Below are positions 11,738-21,251 of a DNA stretch of 64,000 bases, one piece after another. This stretch comes from Clarireedia homoeocarpa (lineage: Eukaryota; Ascomycota; Leotiomycetes; Helotiales; Rutstroemiaceae). A program made the position numbers and the translations under genes. The number at the start of each line of letters is the position of its first letter. Positions within the stretch are counted from its first letter, which is position 1. The stretch is from contig LNKV01000021.1 in NCBI GenBank assembly GCA_001465935.1, positions 156,501 through 220,500 of the forward strand, read 5' to 3'. The notes under the pieces are model-generated. The model was given only the letters and a program-made list of their open reading frames with translations. It was not told the origin of the DNA and made no database searches.

Positions 11738-12177
11738 ATACAAACTAGGCTGCGGCAGAAGCCGGTGGGCGAGCCGCGGCCCTTTGGACCCCCCCACTGG
11801 GCGGAGAAAATGAACACCCGGCCCACTACCCGTGGGTTACCCAGGTAATAATTTGGGTTATGGGTAATAGGCAATGACTAATCTATTATGAAATAGACTG
11901 GGCTGGAGTTGAGAATATGTAAATAATACTTTAACTAGACATAATCACAAGTTCAAAGCATAGTAGAAAGAGCACAATTTTGAGATCAGTAGAAAGATTA
12001 TTTTGTATATAACTTCTTAGTCTACAATGGGTCCTGGGTTCTTAGCAGCCCACTGGGTAACCCGTGGGCGGGACATCCCATTGTCCCATTACCCGCCCGG
12101 CCCGTGGAGATCCAATGGGCGGGTTAAGAAGTGGAAAACCCGACCCATGGGGCCCCACGCCGCAACCTGATACAAAC
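11738..12177. mobile_element. Non-autonomous hAT-like MITE, 424 bp with 8-bp target-site duplication
   Basis: The element spans 11746-12169. It is flanked by ATACAAAC at 11738-11745 and again at 12170-12177, a perfect 8-bp duplication, which is the hAT hallmark. Its ends are imperfect terminal inverted repeats: TAGGCTGCGGC on the left and the complement of GCCGCAACCTG on the right (9 of 11 match). Further in, a longer inverted repeat pairs CCGTGGGTTACCCAG (about 11830) with CTGGGTAACCCGTGGGC (12052-12068). The ends are GC-rich and the centre is AT-rich. There is no transposase coding capacity, so mobility would need an enzyme supplied elsewhere. Confidence 0.82.
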
Positions 12178-12261
12178 GAACACGAATCGAATTGTGTCAA
12201 AACTCCAAAAGTGACTCCACTTCTAGAGAAGTGAGAATTTAGGCTTATATTTAGTTTCGCA

Positions 12262-12295
12262 GATTGCGTTGTACTAATATCCACTTTTAGTAGTT
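12262..12295 (+). repeat. Partial copy of the roughly 75-bp repeat
   Basis: Contains ATTGCGTTGTACTAATATCC followed by ACTTTTAGTAGTT, matching the conserved half of the unit seen at 11589-11737. The rest of the unit is absent or too diverged to align by eye. Confidence 0.65.
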
Positions 12296-12546
12296 GTGGG
12301 TTGACTTCCAAACCGTGGCATAAGAATCACTCAATGTAGTGGTTCTTTACTTGGTTCAGGTAAGTCTCGATTCTTCTTAAACTCTGGACTTTGGGCGAGA
12401 CTATATAGTCTTGCTCTTCTGTACTACATACATGAATAGCCTCATTTTACATCCTATACTGTATGATTGAACAACTCCTGTAGTCCCTTCCCGTAGTTGA
12501 CTTCTGTAGTCCCTTCTGTAGTCAATTGAATCTTTATCTCGACAGT

Positions 12547-12695
12547 AGTTTACTAACATGTTAGTAGTATTGCGAACTGACACGAATCGGATTGCTCTAT
12601 ACCAATCCCTATTTTTAGTAGTTTTACTAACCCGTTGATAGTATTAGAAACCAACACAAATCGAATTGCGTTATACTAATATCCACTTTTAGTAG
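12547..12695 (+). repeat. About two further copies of the roughly 75-bp repeat
   Basis: Contains TAGTTTACTAACATGTTAG, a diverged middle unit (CGGATTGCTCTATACCAATC) and a well-preserved final segment with GCGTTATACTAATATCCAC and TTTTAGTAG. Order and spacing match the copies at 11589-11737. Confidence 0.65.
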
Positions 12696-12826
12696 CAAAG
12701 TCCGAGAAGTTCCTCGACTCACCTAATAGATAACAAGCATTAGCTTCTCAATAGTTGAACGATCTAGAGCCTAAGATTACGTGAAAGAGCTGCGGGATAA
12801 TGGTTTCTTCATCATTGAGATCAGCT

Positions 12827-12848
12827 GCTCACACGCAGGGGTGTGAGC
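12827..12848. promoter_or_regulatory. Perfect 8-bp inverted repeat upstream of the precursor gene
   Basis: GCTCACAC (12827-12834) and its exact complement GTGTGAGC (12841-12848) are separated by six bases. It lies about 430 bp before the precursor start. It could be a binding site for a dimeric regulator or a simple hairpin; neither is shown. Confidence 0.4.
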
Positions 12849-13106
12849 ACCCTGTTCTTTGATTTCTCACTCGTTCTCTTTTGAGTGTCTAGCCACGATG
12901 AGTCTGAAGATTAGAATAGTATTGGGAGCGGCCCGTCCCTTGGCTGATTGATTGGAGACAAGCTTGTATGTTCACGTATCTCACTGCATCACTGGAATGA
13001 TGCAATTATTGCTTATCTTGTTTGCCATGATGCGATTAAGTCATTCAGATTGAAAATCCAAAGAGTTCTGCCTTTGTGGTTCCTCTCGTTTAGACCTAAT
13101 CTCATC

Positions 13107-13114
13107 TATAAATA
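13107..13114 (+). promoter_or_regulatory. TATA box of the peptide precursor gene
   Basis: TATAAATA, 166 bp upstream of the ATG at 13280. It is followed by a TCATC/TTCATC-rich leader typical of the 5' UTR of highly expressed fungal genes. Confidence 0.55.
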
Positions 13115-13279
13115 CAAGTAATGGATCCTCTCTTCATTTTGTTTCGTCTATCAGCTTCATCGGCTTCATTGAACTCATCAGATTCATCAGTTCTGACTTC
13201 ACATTTACGTGTGCGTGACGCATTTCTCAAACATCATTTCCTCATCACTTTGCACCCAAGAGTACAATTTTCCGACAAA

Positions 13280-14332
13280 ATGGTCGCTGTCTCTAAGCTT
13301 ATTGCTCTTCTTCCATTTATTTCCGTGGGAATAGGAGCGCCCACTGTGCTGAGCCAAGGTAAGATCAACTATTATGTCCTATTCTAAGCACAGCTAACCA
13401 TGAGAAACGCCAAAGTGCAAAAAGACAATTTATTGTCCAAGGATGCCAGCAACTCCTACAAATTGAAGCGTCATACCGACGAGGATGCCAGCAACCTCTA
13501 CCGACGTGGAGAAGATCAGGATGCTAGCAATCTCTACCGACGTGGAGAGGATCAGGATGCTAGCAATCTCTACCGACGTGGAGAGGATCAGGATGCTAGC
13601 AACCTTTACCGACGTGGAGAGGATCAAGATGCTAGCAATCTTTACCGACGTGGAGAAGATCAGGATGCTAGCAACCTTTACCGACGTGGAGAAGATCAGG
13701 ATGCTAGCAATCTCTACCGACGTGGAGAGAATCAGGATGCCAGCAACCTTTACCGACGTGGAGAGGATCAAGATGCCAGCAACCTTTACCGACGTGGAGA
13801 AGATCAAGATGCTAGCAACCTTTACCGACGTGGAGAGGATCAAGATGCTAGCAACCTTTACCGACGTGGAGAGGATCAAGATGCCAGCAACCTTTACCGA
13901 CGTGGAGAAGATCAGGATGCCAGCAATCTCTACCGACGTGGAGAAGATCAAGATGCTAGCAACCTTTACCGACGTGGAGAAGATCAAGATGCCAGCAACC
14001 TTTACCGACGTGGAGAGGATCAAGATGCCAGCAACCTCTACCGACGTGGAGAAGATCAAGATGCCAGCAACCTCTATCGACGTGGAGAAGATCAGGATGC
14101 CAGCAACCTCTACCGACGTGGAGAAGATCAGGATGCCAGCAACCTCTACCGACGTGGAGAAGATCAAGATGCTAGCAACCTTTACCGACGTGGAGAGGAT
14201 CAGGATGCTAGCAACCTCTACCGACGTGGAGAAGATCAGGATGCTAGCAATCTCTACCGACGTGGAGAAGATCAGGATGCTAGCAATCTCTACCGACGTG
14301 GAGAGGATCAAGATGCCAGCAACCTGTACTGA
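13280..14332 (+). CDS. Secreted Kex2-processed repeat peptide precursor (candidate dikaritin-type RiPP)
   Basis: Two exons, 13280-13358 and 13416-14332 (phase-1 intron), encode 331 aa. The start at 13280 opens a signal peptide, MVAVSKLIALLPFISVGIGA, with likely cleavage before PTV. A short propeptide (KDNLLSK) and one degenerate unit (DASNSYKLKR) come next. Then HTDE-DASNLY-RR is followed by GE(D/N)Q-DASNLY units to the stop. DASNLY occurs 24 times at an exact 36-bp period. Arg-Arg follows 23 of them, and the last unit ends directly at Tyr-stop. Kex2 cleavage after RR and carboxypeptidase trimming would release GEDQDASNLY about 22 times, plus single GENQ and HTDE variants. Repeats, dibasic spacers and a nearby UstYa gene match the dikaritin precursor pattern. 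The product, its crosslinks and bioactivity are unknown. An unmodified Kex2-processed repeat protein is the main alternative. Confidence 0.92.
13484..14329 (+). repeat. Intragenic 36-bp tandem repeat array, 23 full units plus a terminal half unit
   Basis: The units encode DASNLYRRGEDQ and differ almost only at synonymous sites: GCT/GCC, AAC/AAT, CTC/CTT, GAA/GAG and CAG/CAA. One unit (near 13729) changes Asp to Asn. The period is a perfect 36 bp with no indels. Copies with shared codon patterns occur in blocks, as expected from unequal exchange. Confidence 0.95.
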
Positions 14333-17300
14333 GGATAGGTGGATCAGGCACAACACCAGCTTGGATAACTCTAGGACCCAAGCCTATACTATTGCGGAAC
14401 ATTCCAAGGCGGAGAGCTCAGCTTTGGGGATCGGTGTTTTGCAGATAGCTGCCATATTTTGCCAATATGGAATGCTTAGAGTTTTTGTGGATTCACTGAA
14501 CATGGTTTCGGCCCTGCTGCAGCACTCGTTTCATTATTGTTGTTTACCACATGTTGTACGTTCCGCTCATTAGTTCAATTATCATCACATCCTTGTTTCG
14601 ATAACGGCTGTTATGGCTTCAATGTGTGCTATTCTTTTTAGTTTTAAATAGTGATATATGAAGGCTTGTGTCCCCATAGAATGACTAGATCCCAAGATTG
14701 CAAGTCTTCTATCAATGTATGTAAGTCATGGCTTAAGATGGCGTGGGTTATCATTATATGCAAGTCAGACAATTTCCAAATGACTGTCTGGGTGCATGGT
14801 TATTGCACTCGTTGTACCGGATTTCCGAGAAAGATTTTCCTTGATTGTCTTTCCTTATACACTCTACCATTTTGCTCCTTGCTTCTAGGGCTGGAACACT
14901 GTGGCAATATATATTCATGGGTCAATCACTGAATTGCTATCATGAAAATATCCACAGCAGTAGTAATATTACTAGTTAAACCGCGCCCCCCCTTCCCCCC
15001 CCTCTATTATCACCTATCTTTACTACGGAATCTGGTACTACACAAGTGCGACGGTACAACTTCCATATGCTAAAAGTTGTTGCGCATCAATTTTCGAGAA
15101 GAACATATATCGATTGATTGAGGTTATTAATAACTTAGATGTTCGCGAATATTTTCGACTTAAAACTTTAGACCGCAAATACACCTCCCTATAGGCTCGG
15201 CCTGCCAAACCTTATTAATAAAAACCGGCTTTTTGCTATAAAGCTAGGCAGGTCTTTATTAAATTATATACTTGTCACATGATAATATTCTTATGTAATA
15301 GCGCTGAGTGTCACCTAGATAAGACTTTGTCCGGGATTATAAAGTAACCTTAACATCACCCCACCTCCACACCCGCATCCAGGGGAGAAGTACAAAAGCG
15401 CTGCAGTGCCCAAAGACAAATTTTGAGATCTGCAACAAAAGAACTCTTCTTCATCTCTTATTGGTATTATTTCTTCGGTGCCACGATGAGCGAGCGTTAG
15501 TTACCCTTGGAATAATTGAACGCTGCATGGAGCCGAAGCTTGGTAGGTAGGTATGGGTAAGCATTGTAAGTAACGTTCCTCTGAGGTATGCGACAAATAG
15601 ATGGACTTTTCTTATACTTTCTGCTTCGTGATGTGTTTGTGTGGAGCAAAGTAGAGTAAAGTAACACATCACCAGGCATAGCACAGCACTATACTGTACA
15701 ACCCGTGTTCGAGAATTTCTGATGTGCAACAGGTTTTATTTCTCCTTCTTGTTGTGCTTGGCTAGCTGCTGCTACTGTGATGCGGTTGAAATAGTGGTTC
15801 GGGAAAAGCTGATGTAATAGAGGATTGCGATACATGAGAGTCGGCTGTACTAAGATACCCTTCTTCTTTCTCTGACCAAAAAACAGATTTTCAGACAAGC
15901 AACAAATCCTCTCCCCTCTACCTCCGACTCGCTTTCACCTCTGCAGTGTAACGTCTGGTTGAACACAGCCAGCGGGTATCCAATCCACAGCTACACAAAC
16001 AACCTCTCTCAATCCTGCCCCTCATTATTTCCCTCGAGCCTCCCAAAGCGGTTTTCAGACTGCATATTCCAGACTTGCAACAAACGCACTTCTCCCACCT
16101 CCTCCAGATCCTGATAGGTAGGTAGGTTCTCACACGCGTCCCCCCGCGCCACAAACCTACATTTACATAGTACCACCACTACCCACCCCACCCCTCCTCC
16201 AGTCCCTATCCATCCAATCAACTCTCCAACCATGCAGTAGCACGAAATAAGCCCCGACGTAACAATGACCTTTTGAATGTCGACACGCAAACAACCGAAT
16301 CCCTCTATCCCATTCTACAGCGAATCAACCAACCTATTAGGTCATCACTCCACTCCAGTGTGTCAACTTCTCAGCCGCACACTGCATTTCCTCGGTATCG
16401 ATCGGTATTATGTAACCCCGAGGCCGAGAAACTGCCGTCAGTCAGAAAAAGCATCGATCGATAATTGGTCCAAGCCCCTCCCCTCCCCTCCCCTGCCCTT
16501 CTGCTAGAATCGGGCGCGCTCCCAAAATGACTGAGATATGCAACACACAGGAAGTCAGGGACAACACACACAACACAGCAGCGAGCGTCATTGCACGTGG
16601 GTAGATAGCGATGATTGATTGAGCTGACACGTGATACAAAGATCCGTGTGTGACACGACAACAACAACTCGGAAGGTCCTTCCTACGCTGCAATACAATA
16701 TACACGAATTTTGAAGCGTAAACAAATTTGCTCGCTTGAGATGTGCAACTTTTTTGACGTTCTACGTGAGCTGTCACGTGAGGGGCTGGATGCTTATTAG
16801 TTAGTGCGAAATTTAAACCTCGGTTGAATTCATCGGGTTTTTTCAGCTGCATGGCCTTGGCTTGGATTCCGGAATGTGTGTGCGAGTGTGTGTGGTGTGT
16901 GCGTGTGTGTGTGTGTGTGTCTGGCAGAGGAAGCGCGCGTGGATTTTCTCATTCGTGCCAAATTCGAGAAGAGGAAATGATTTTGCAGTTTTGTCATCCT
17001 CAGGCAAATGTTGGCTCTTGTCATAGTAAAGCAATTATACCACACATATGGATATTGAAGAGAGGTACAGGTACCCGTCGACGGATTAACCCGTCCTCGG
17101 TGCTTAGATTCCCCAGATTCCGTACGATTCCCGAGCGAATTCTCATGAATTGATCGCAGCCTCAATCCTCCTCGCCCCTCAGTCTTACCCACAATATTAG
17201 ATCAGACGAAACAAACCCGCCAGCGCAAAGAAGTTTGTTGCACATCTCACAAAAAAGAGGGTGTAGCAATCGTAACAAATTTACATAGCGGTGTGTAGAG

Positions 17301-20000
17301 GTATGGTGTATAGGGTGTATCATTATAGGCTTCCTTGAGCAGTTTGTCCGTGTGCAGCGACGGGTGGCTGCTCAGGCTTGACGTGGCATTTCAATTGTCG
17401 AGGTTGCAATTGTTTCTTATTGCTGTGGTGGTAACCGTATCCGAATGGGTGTGTTACTAAATAGCCAAAAATGGTGTCAGCATTTCATCTCGGATCATTG
17501 CTGTTTTCGGAGCCAATTCTATTCTTGATGATTTCCGCCGCTGAGGTTCCGCTTCGCTTTCACCCCCCTTGCATCTTACCCGCCCCTTGCATGACCCCTT
17601 TCTTCGGATTATTCTACAGCTAATATCTCATCCAAGGTTTTGTAATCGTTCAATACTGGCATCTTGGAATGGGATACCTGAAGCTTCCACCATATCGAAG
17701 CCTCTCACACGGCTGGCCAAAAATCGAGTGACGGATGAAGGGGGAAGGGTGCAGACAATAAGTGGTCCAATTACGAGATCCTTGTATGCAGCTATTGCCC
17801 GGCGAAATGCAGCGGACATGCGGGTATCATGTTGTTTATGCACAAACCGCATACGATGTACAACAGATTGGCTGCAATGGGAGGAAGACCAAATGATCCC
17901 AACGGCATGTGTGATGGCGGAGGGGGGGTGGTGGTGGTATGTGAGACCAGAAAGAACTTATGATAGCGTAGCCTTGAGGAACCTATACCATCATGCCAGA
18001 GACAACAAGGAAGATCATATCGGGATGACAAAGGCCTTCTTATTATTCCCGGGAGTTCCCACCGAATGGTTGACATTACCGGAGCTAGAATACCAAATAG
18101 TTGCAGCACGTGATTTAATCTTCCGGATCGTTCGAAAAAAAGACTTACTTTCTCCTTAGAGGCTCGGCGTAAAGTGCGATTTGCAACAGAATGGAAATGA
18201 AATTCGGGAAGACGTCGGGTGGAGTGGTGCAAAGTTTAACAAGATCGTGTTTCACGATAAGTTGGACCTCCGAAAAACATCGAATGATCGACAAGATAAG
18301 AAAAAATTGAAGGGTAGAATACAGAGAGTTGATATAATGAAGAAGGATAGGATAGCGAGTAAGTACAGTAAAGCACATGTAGTAAGTGCGGTTCATGTAC
18401 TTGGCCTGTTCGTAAACTGAGCGAGACCTTGCTCAGAGTGCAAGTGCACAGGCTACTACAGATGGCCATGGCAACTAACCATGATGATCATCTTTTTCTC
18501 GGAGCCCAATGACTTTTCCATCCTCAGAGGCGATATTGTCAGATTAGATCAAGTTACTCCTTCATTTGGCCAGAACTGTTCGAGTAGAAACCGCAAGCAT
18601 TAAAGCCGGGCTTCGAGCTCAATACAGCAGCAAATAGATGCTTGATATGGTCTCTGGTAAGCTCTTTGTTATCATCATTCAATATCGCCCGAGATGGATG
18701 ACGAGGTTGTTCAGAAGACGAGAATTTACCGCCTGATGCCAGGAAAGACGTGTTGATCCAGAGCGAACGCGGAGACGGCGTGGATCGGATTGACACATCT
18801 CGAGTCAGGGGAGAGTGGGAAAGGTGAACGAGTACTCTACCGGAACATAATATCGTACAGTGAAAAGGGTCAATAAGATGCCGCGATGAAATCCGGCACA
18901 TTGTGTGCAATTCCTATGTTTTTTTGCTGAAGCCTACGAAGCAGTAGGCTTCCTGTCGCGATGACCGTTGCGACGCGTCTTGGGAGCCTGATCCTGGATG
19001 ATTCCGGATGGTGTAACTGTCGCACATAACGCTCGTTCTCAAGAACGAGTGCTCGAGCAGGACGGCATGTAGAATGCATTGGTTCGATGATTCCAATGCC
19101 TTCTTCCGCCGCAACCCGTCCAAGATATAGAGATATATATAGTTGGTAGTCTTTGCATAGGAATGACTGTTGCAAGGAATACTTATGTAATGTATCAGGC
19201 TGCCAAAAAGAAAAGTGTGCATGGCGCTAAGCCGCATGCGGAAGAATCAGCTCTTACATCGCTCTCACATCCCAGTCATTTTGTCGAATCTCTTGTGATC
19301 GGGGATTCAGGTCGGGGGTACATATAATAAGCAACAGTCCACCCTCTGCCCTTTTTGAAATAAGGACAAAGGAGTTCGACTAGCCAACAGCCTCGTGCAA
19401 CTCGTGCAGCCTCGTGTCGCCTCGCTTCCTTCATTCCCACCCATGTTCATCGACCAATCGAACTTGCTTCCAGTCATTTGAATGTGTCTCTCGATCTTTG
19501 TATGATTTTATGCAGAGTCGTTGAAGCTCAGTTCCTCATTGGTTGGCTATCTTCTCTTTCTTTCTTCTCTTTCACCGCCTTCATATGCTGTCATAGAAGG
19601 GCGGCTGCTGCTGAGAGATCCTCTGCTTTATATGAAGGTCGGTACCTGCCAAATTTAATAAAGAGAAGAGAATATACGATCGGGGAGAAGAGATGGAATA
19701 GAGAAATAACGTATAAATATTCTTCTTTACAGCTCTATAACCACCACACTTACACCACACCCACCCAACAAGCAAACACAAAGAAGATAAAAAGGGCAGA
19801 AAACAGGCAGAAAACAGGGCAGAAAACTAAGCAAGGGAAAGCAGGAAAGAGGAAAGAGGAAAGAGAAAGAAACTTGTTTTGTGCATCAGCCTTGCATAAA
19901 GCTCTGTCCCCATTCACTGCACGGTGTTATCCCCGAAATATTATATTACGTCCCCAACTTTCCGAGGAAAAAGGGAAAAAGGGAAAAAAGGAATTTCCGA
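14333..20000. other. Long non-coding region before the Bur6 gene
   Basis: About 5.7 kb without a convincing gene. It contains a C-rich tract (14984-15003), an AT-rich stretch (about 15110-15300), a GT microsatellite (about 16876-16920), several CACGTG sites (about 16595, 16628 and 16778) and long pyrimidine-rich runs. A 196-codon frame at 17569-18159 has no ATG start and no recognisable domain. The last 500 bp before 20001 (CT-rich, then A/AG-rich) probably include the promoter and leader of the next gene. Confidence 0.5.
16876..16921. repeat. GT-rich microsatellite
   Basis: An imperfect run of TGTG/GCGTGTG ending in a pure GT stretch just before TCTGGCAGAGG. Confidence 0.8.
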
Positions 20001-21227
20001 ATGGATTCAACATATGCTCCCCAATCACCAGATTTATCGAGTTTCCTAAATCCACCAAACCCGCAACAACATCGCCATCGCCAACCACCACATCCCACCT
20101 CCACACAAGCCACGCCATACGCCCCGAGGTCGCCTGTCATACCAGCAGCATTTGGTACAACTTCATCGGCGCAACCAGTTCTACAACACCAGCACTTCAA
20201 CTACCAGCAAAATCAACAGTTATACCCGTCAGGTGCATTTGATTCCACCAACGAATTTGGGGAATACGGAGGAACACAGTATATGCCACCAATCCCGGCC
20301 CTCCCGCCGACACATTCCTTCGCAAACAACAACACCATCAGCACCACCTCAACGTCGACGCTAGCCCCACAATATTACCCCTCCCAACCCGTTATCAAAT
20401 CAGAAGCTTCTTATTATATTAATTCGCCCGTCAAATCAGACCCGACTGCGCAATACTACAATAACAACAACGCATCGCCCACCACACAGCCTTTTCCTCC
20501 ATCCGCGCGGCCGTTCAGTCGCACGCCTTCTCCCATCAAACCGAACCCTATAACAGCATCATACCACGATCCGGCTCAAGTTCAAGCCCAGCCTCAATCT
20601 CAAGGCAATCCTGCGATGAGCACGCGTCCTATCCACCAACCACATATCAGCCAGCAACCACAACCCACCATGCAAAACGACATCCCCTCCTACCCCGCCT
20701 ACCTCGGCGCCTCAAACCCTATGCACATGCCTCTCGCGCCGCAGCCCGCGCCCGTCCCCGCCAAAAACCCCAACCCCGACAACATCGAAATCCGCACAAA
20801 ATTCCCCGTCGCCCGCATCAAACGCATCATGCAAGCAGACGAAGAAGTAGGAAAAGTCGCGCAAGTGACCCCCGTCGCAGTGAGCAAGGCGCTCGAGCTC
20901 TTCATGATCAGTCTGGTGCAGGGAGCAGCGCGTGTGGCGCGCGAGAAAGGAGGGAAGAGGGTTACGGCGCAGTGTTTGAAGAGGGTGGTGTTGGCGGATG
21001 AGCAATTTGATTTTTTGAATGAGATTGTGGGGAGGGTGCAGGATGTGCAGGAGGAGAGGGACAGGGAGAAGGGGGATAAGGATAAAGAAGGGGGGAAGGG
21101 GAGGAGGAAGAGAGGAGGTGGGGAGGGGAGTTCGGGGGTGAAGGAGGAGGGGGGGAGTGACACGGAGGAGGAGGAGGATAGGAAGAAGAGGAAGGGGAAG
21201 GGGAGGAGGAAGAAGAGCGAGGAGTAG
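20001..21227 (+). CDS. BUR6: NC2-alpha / Bur6-like histone-fold transcription regulator (DRAP1 family)
   Basis: A single-exon gene of 408 aa. The C-terminal half holds a CBF/NF-YC-type histone fold (about residues 261-345): IRTKFPVARIKRIMQADEEV, GKVAQVTPVAVSKALELF and CLKRVVLADEQFDFLNEIV. This matches NC2-alpha (DRAP1, yeast Bur6), the partner of NC2-beta in the nuclear TBP-binding complex that represses or tunes RNA polymerase II promoters. The first 250 residues are a low-complexity Gln/Pro/Ser/Thr/Asn-rich extension not found in the roughly 140-residue yeast protein. The tail is highly charged (KDKEGGKGRRKRGGG, SDTEEEEDRKKRKGKGRR), probably nuclear-targeting. MDSTYAPQ is taken as the start because the upstream in-frame residues derive from AG-rich leader sequence. 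The last 250 coding bases are almost entirely purine on this strand. Confidence 0.9.
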   Translation: MDSTYAPQSPDLSSFLNPPNPQQHRHRQPPHPTSTQATPYAPRSPVIPAAFGTTSSAQPVLQHQHFNYQQNQQLYPSGAFDSTNEFGEYGGTQYMPPIPALPPTHSFANNNTISTTSTSTLAPQYYPSQPVIKSEASYYINSPVKSDPTAQYYNNNNASPTTQPFPPSARPFSRTPSPIKPNPITASYHDPAQVQAQPQSQGNPAMSTRPIHQPHISQQPQPTMQNDIPSYPAYLGASNPMHMPLAPQPAPVPAKNPNPDNIEIRTKFPVARIKRIMQADEEVGKVAQVTPVAVSKALELFMISLVQGAARVAREKGGKRVTAQCLKRVVLADEQFDFLNEIVGRVQDVQEERDREKGDKDKEGGKGRRKRGGGEGSSGVKEEGGSDTEEEEDRKKRKGKGRRKKSEE

Positions 21228-21236
21228 AGTTGTTTT

Positions 21237-21251
21237 GGGGGGGGGGGGGGG
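21237..21251 (+). repeat. G15 homopolymer
   Basis: Fifteen consecutive G residues, ten bases after the Bur6 stop codon, directly followed by TTGTTTGCTTGCTTGCTTGG. Confidence 0.9.

Larger units (their letters stand above)
11130..13279. promoter_or_regulatory. Shared divergent intergenic region, UstYa gene and peptide precursor
   Basis: This 2150-bp region contains no convincing gene. It lies between two divergent starts and so carries both promoters. It contains a MITE (11746-12169), several copies of a roughly 75-bp repeat, an 8-bp inverted repeat at 12827-12848 and a TATA box at 13107-13114. No transcription-factor site was identified with confidence. Confidence 0.6.

Noticed and set aside
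13484..14329. Possible CRISPR array, because of 36-bp repeats
   Set aside because: The repeats are directly tandem with no spacers, lie in a spliced eukaryotic coding region, and encode a perfect peptide period.
13430..14356. Open frame of 308 codons on the minus strand through the repeat array
   Set aside because: A 36-bp period without stops in one unit leaves every unit open in that frame. The translated product is an Ile/Ser/Thr/Val repeat with no signal or domain, so it is a shadow of the precursor.
13485..14573. Second plus-strand frame of 362 codons across the same repeats
   Set aside because: Same cause: the period is divisible by three. It lacks a signal peptide and its repeat has no processing logic.
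15110..15300. AT-rich stretch as a transposon remnant
   Set aside because: It is AT-rich with TTATTAATAAA-like sequence, but no terminal repeats, duplications or coding remnants could be seen.
17569..18159. 196-codon plus-strand frame in the long gap
   Set aside because: It starts at TTG, the first ATG is deep inside, there is no recognisable domain, and its composition is like random DNA.
19478..20242. 254-codon frame overlapping the Bur6 start
   Set aside because: It starts at TTG, is composed of low-complexity leader sequence, and ends out of frame inside the clear NC2-alpha gene.
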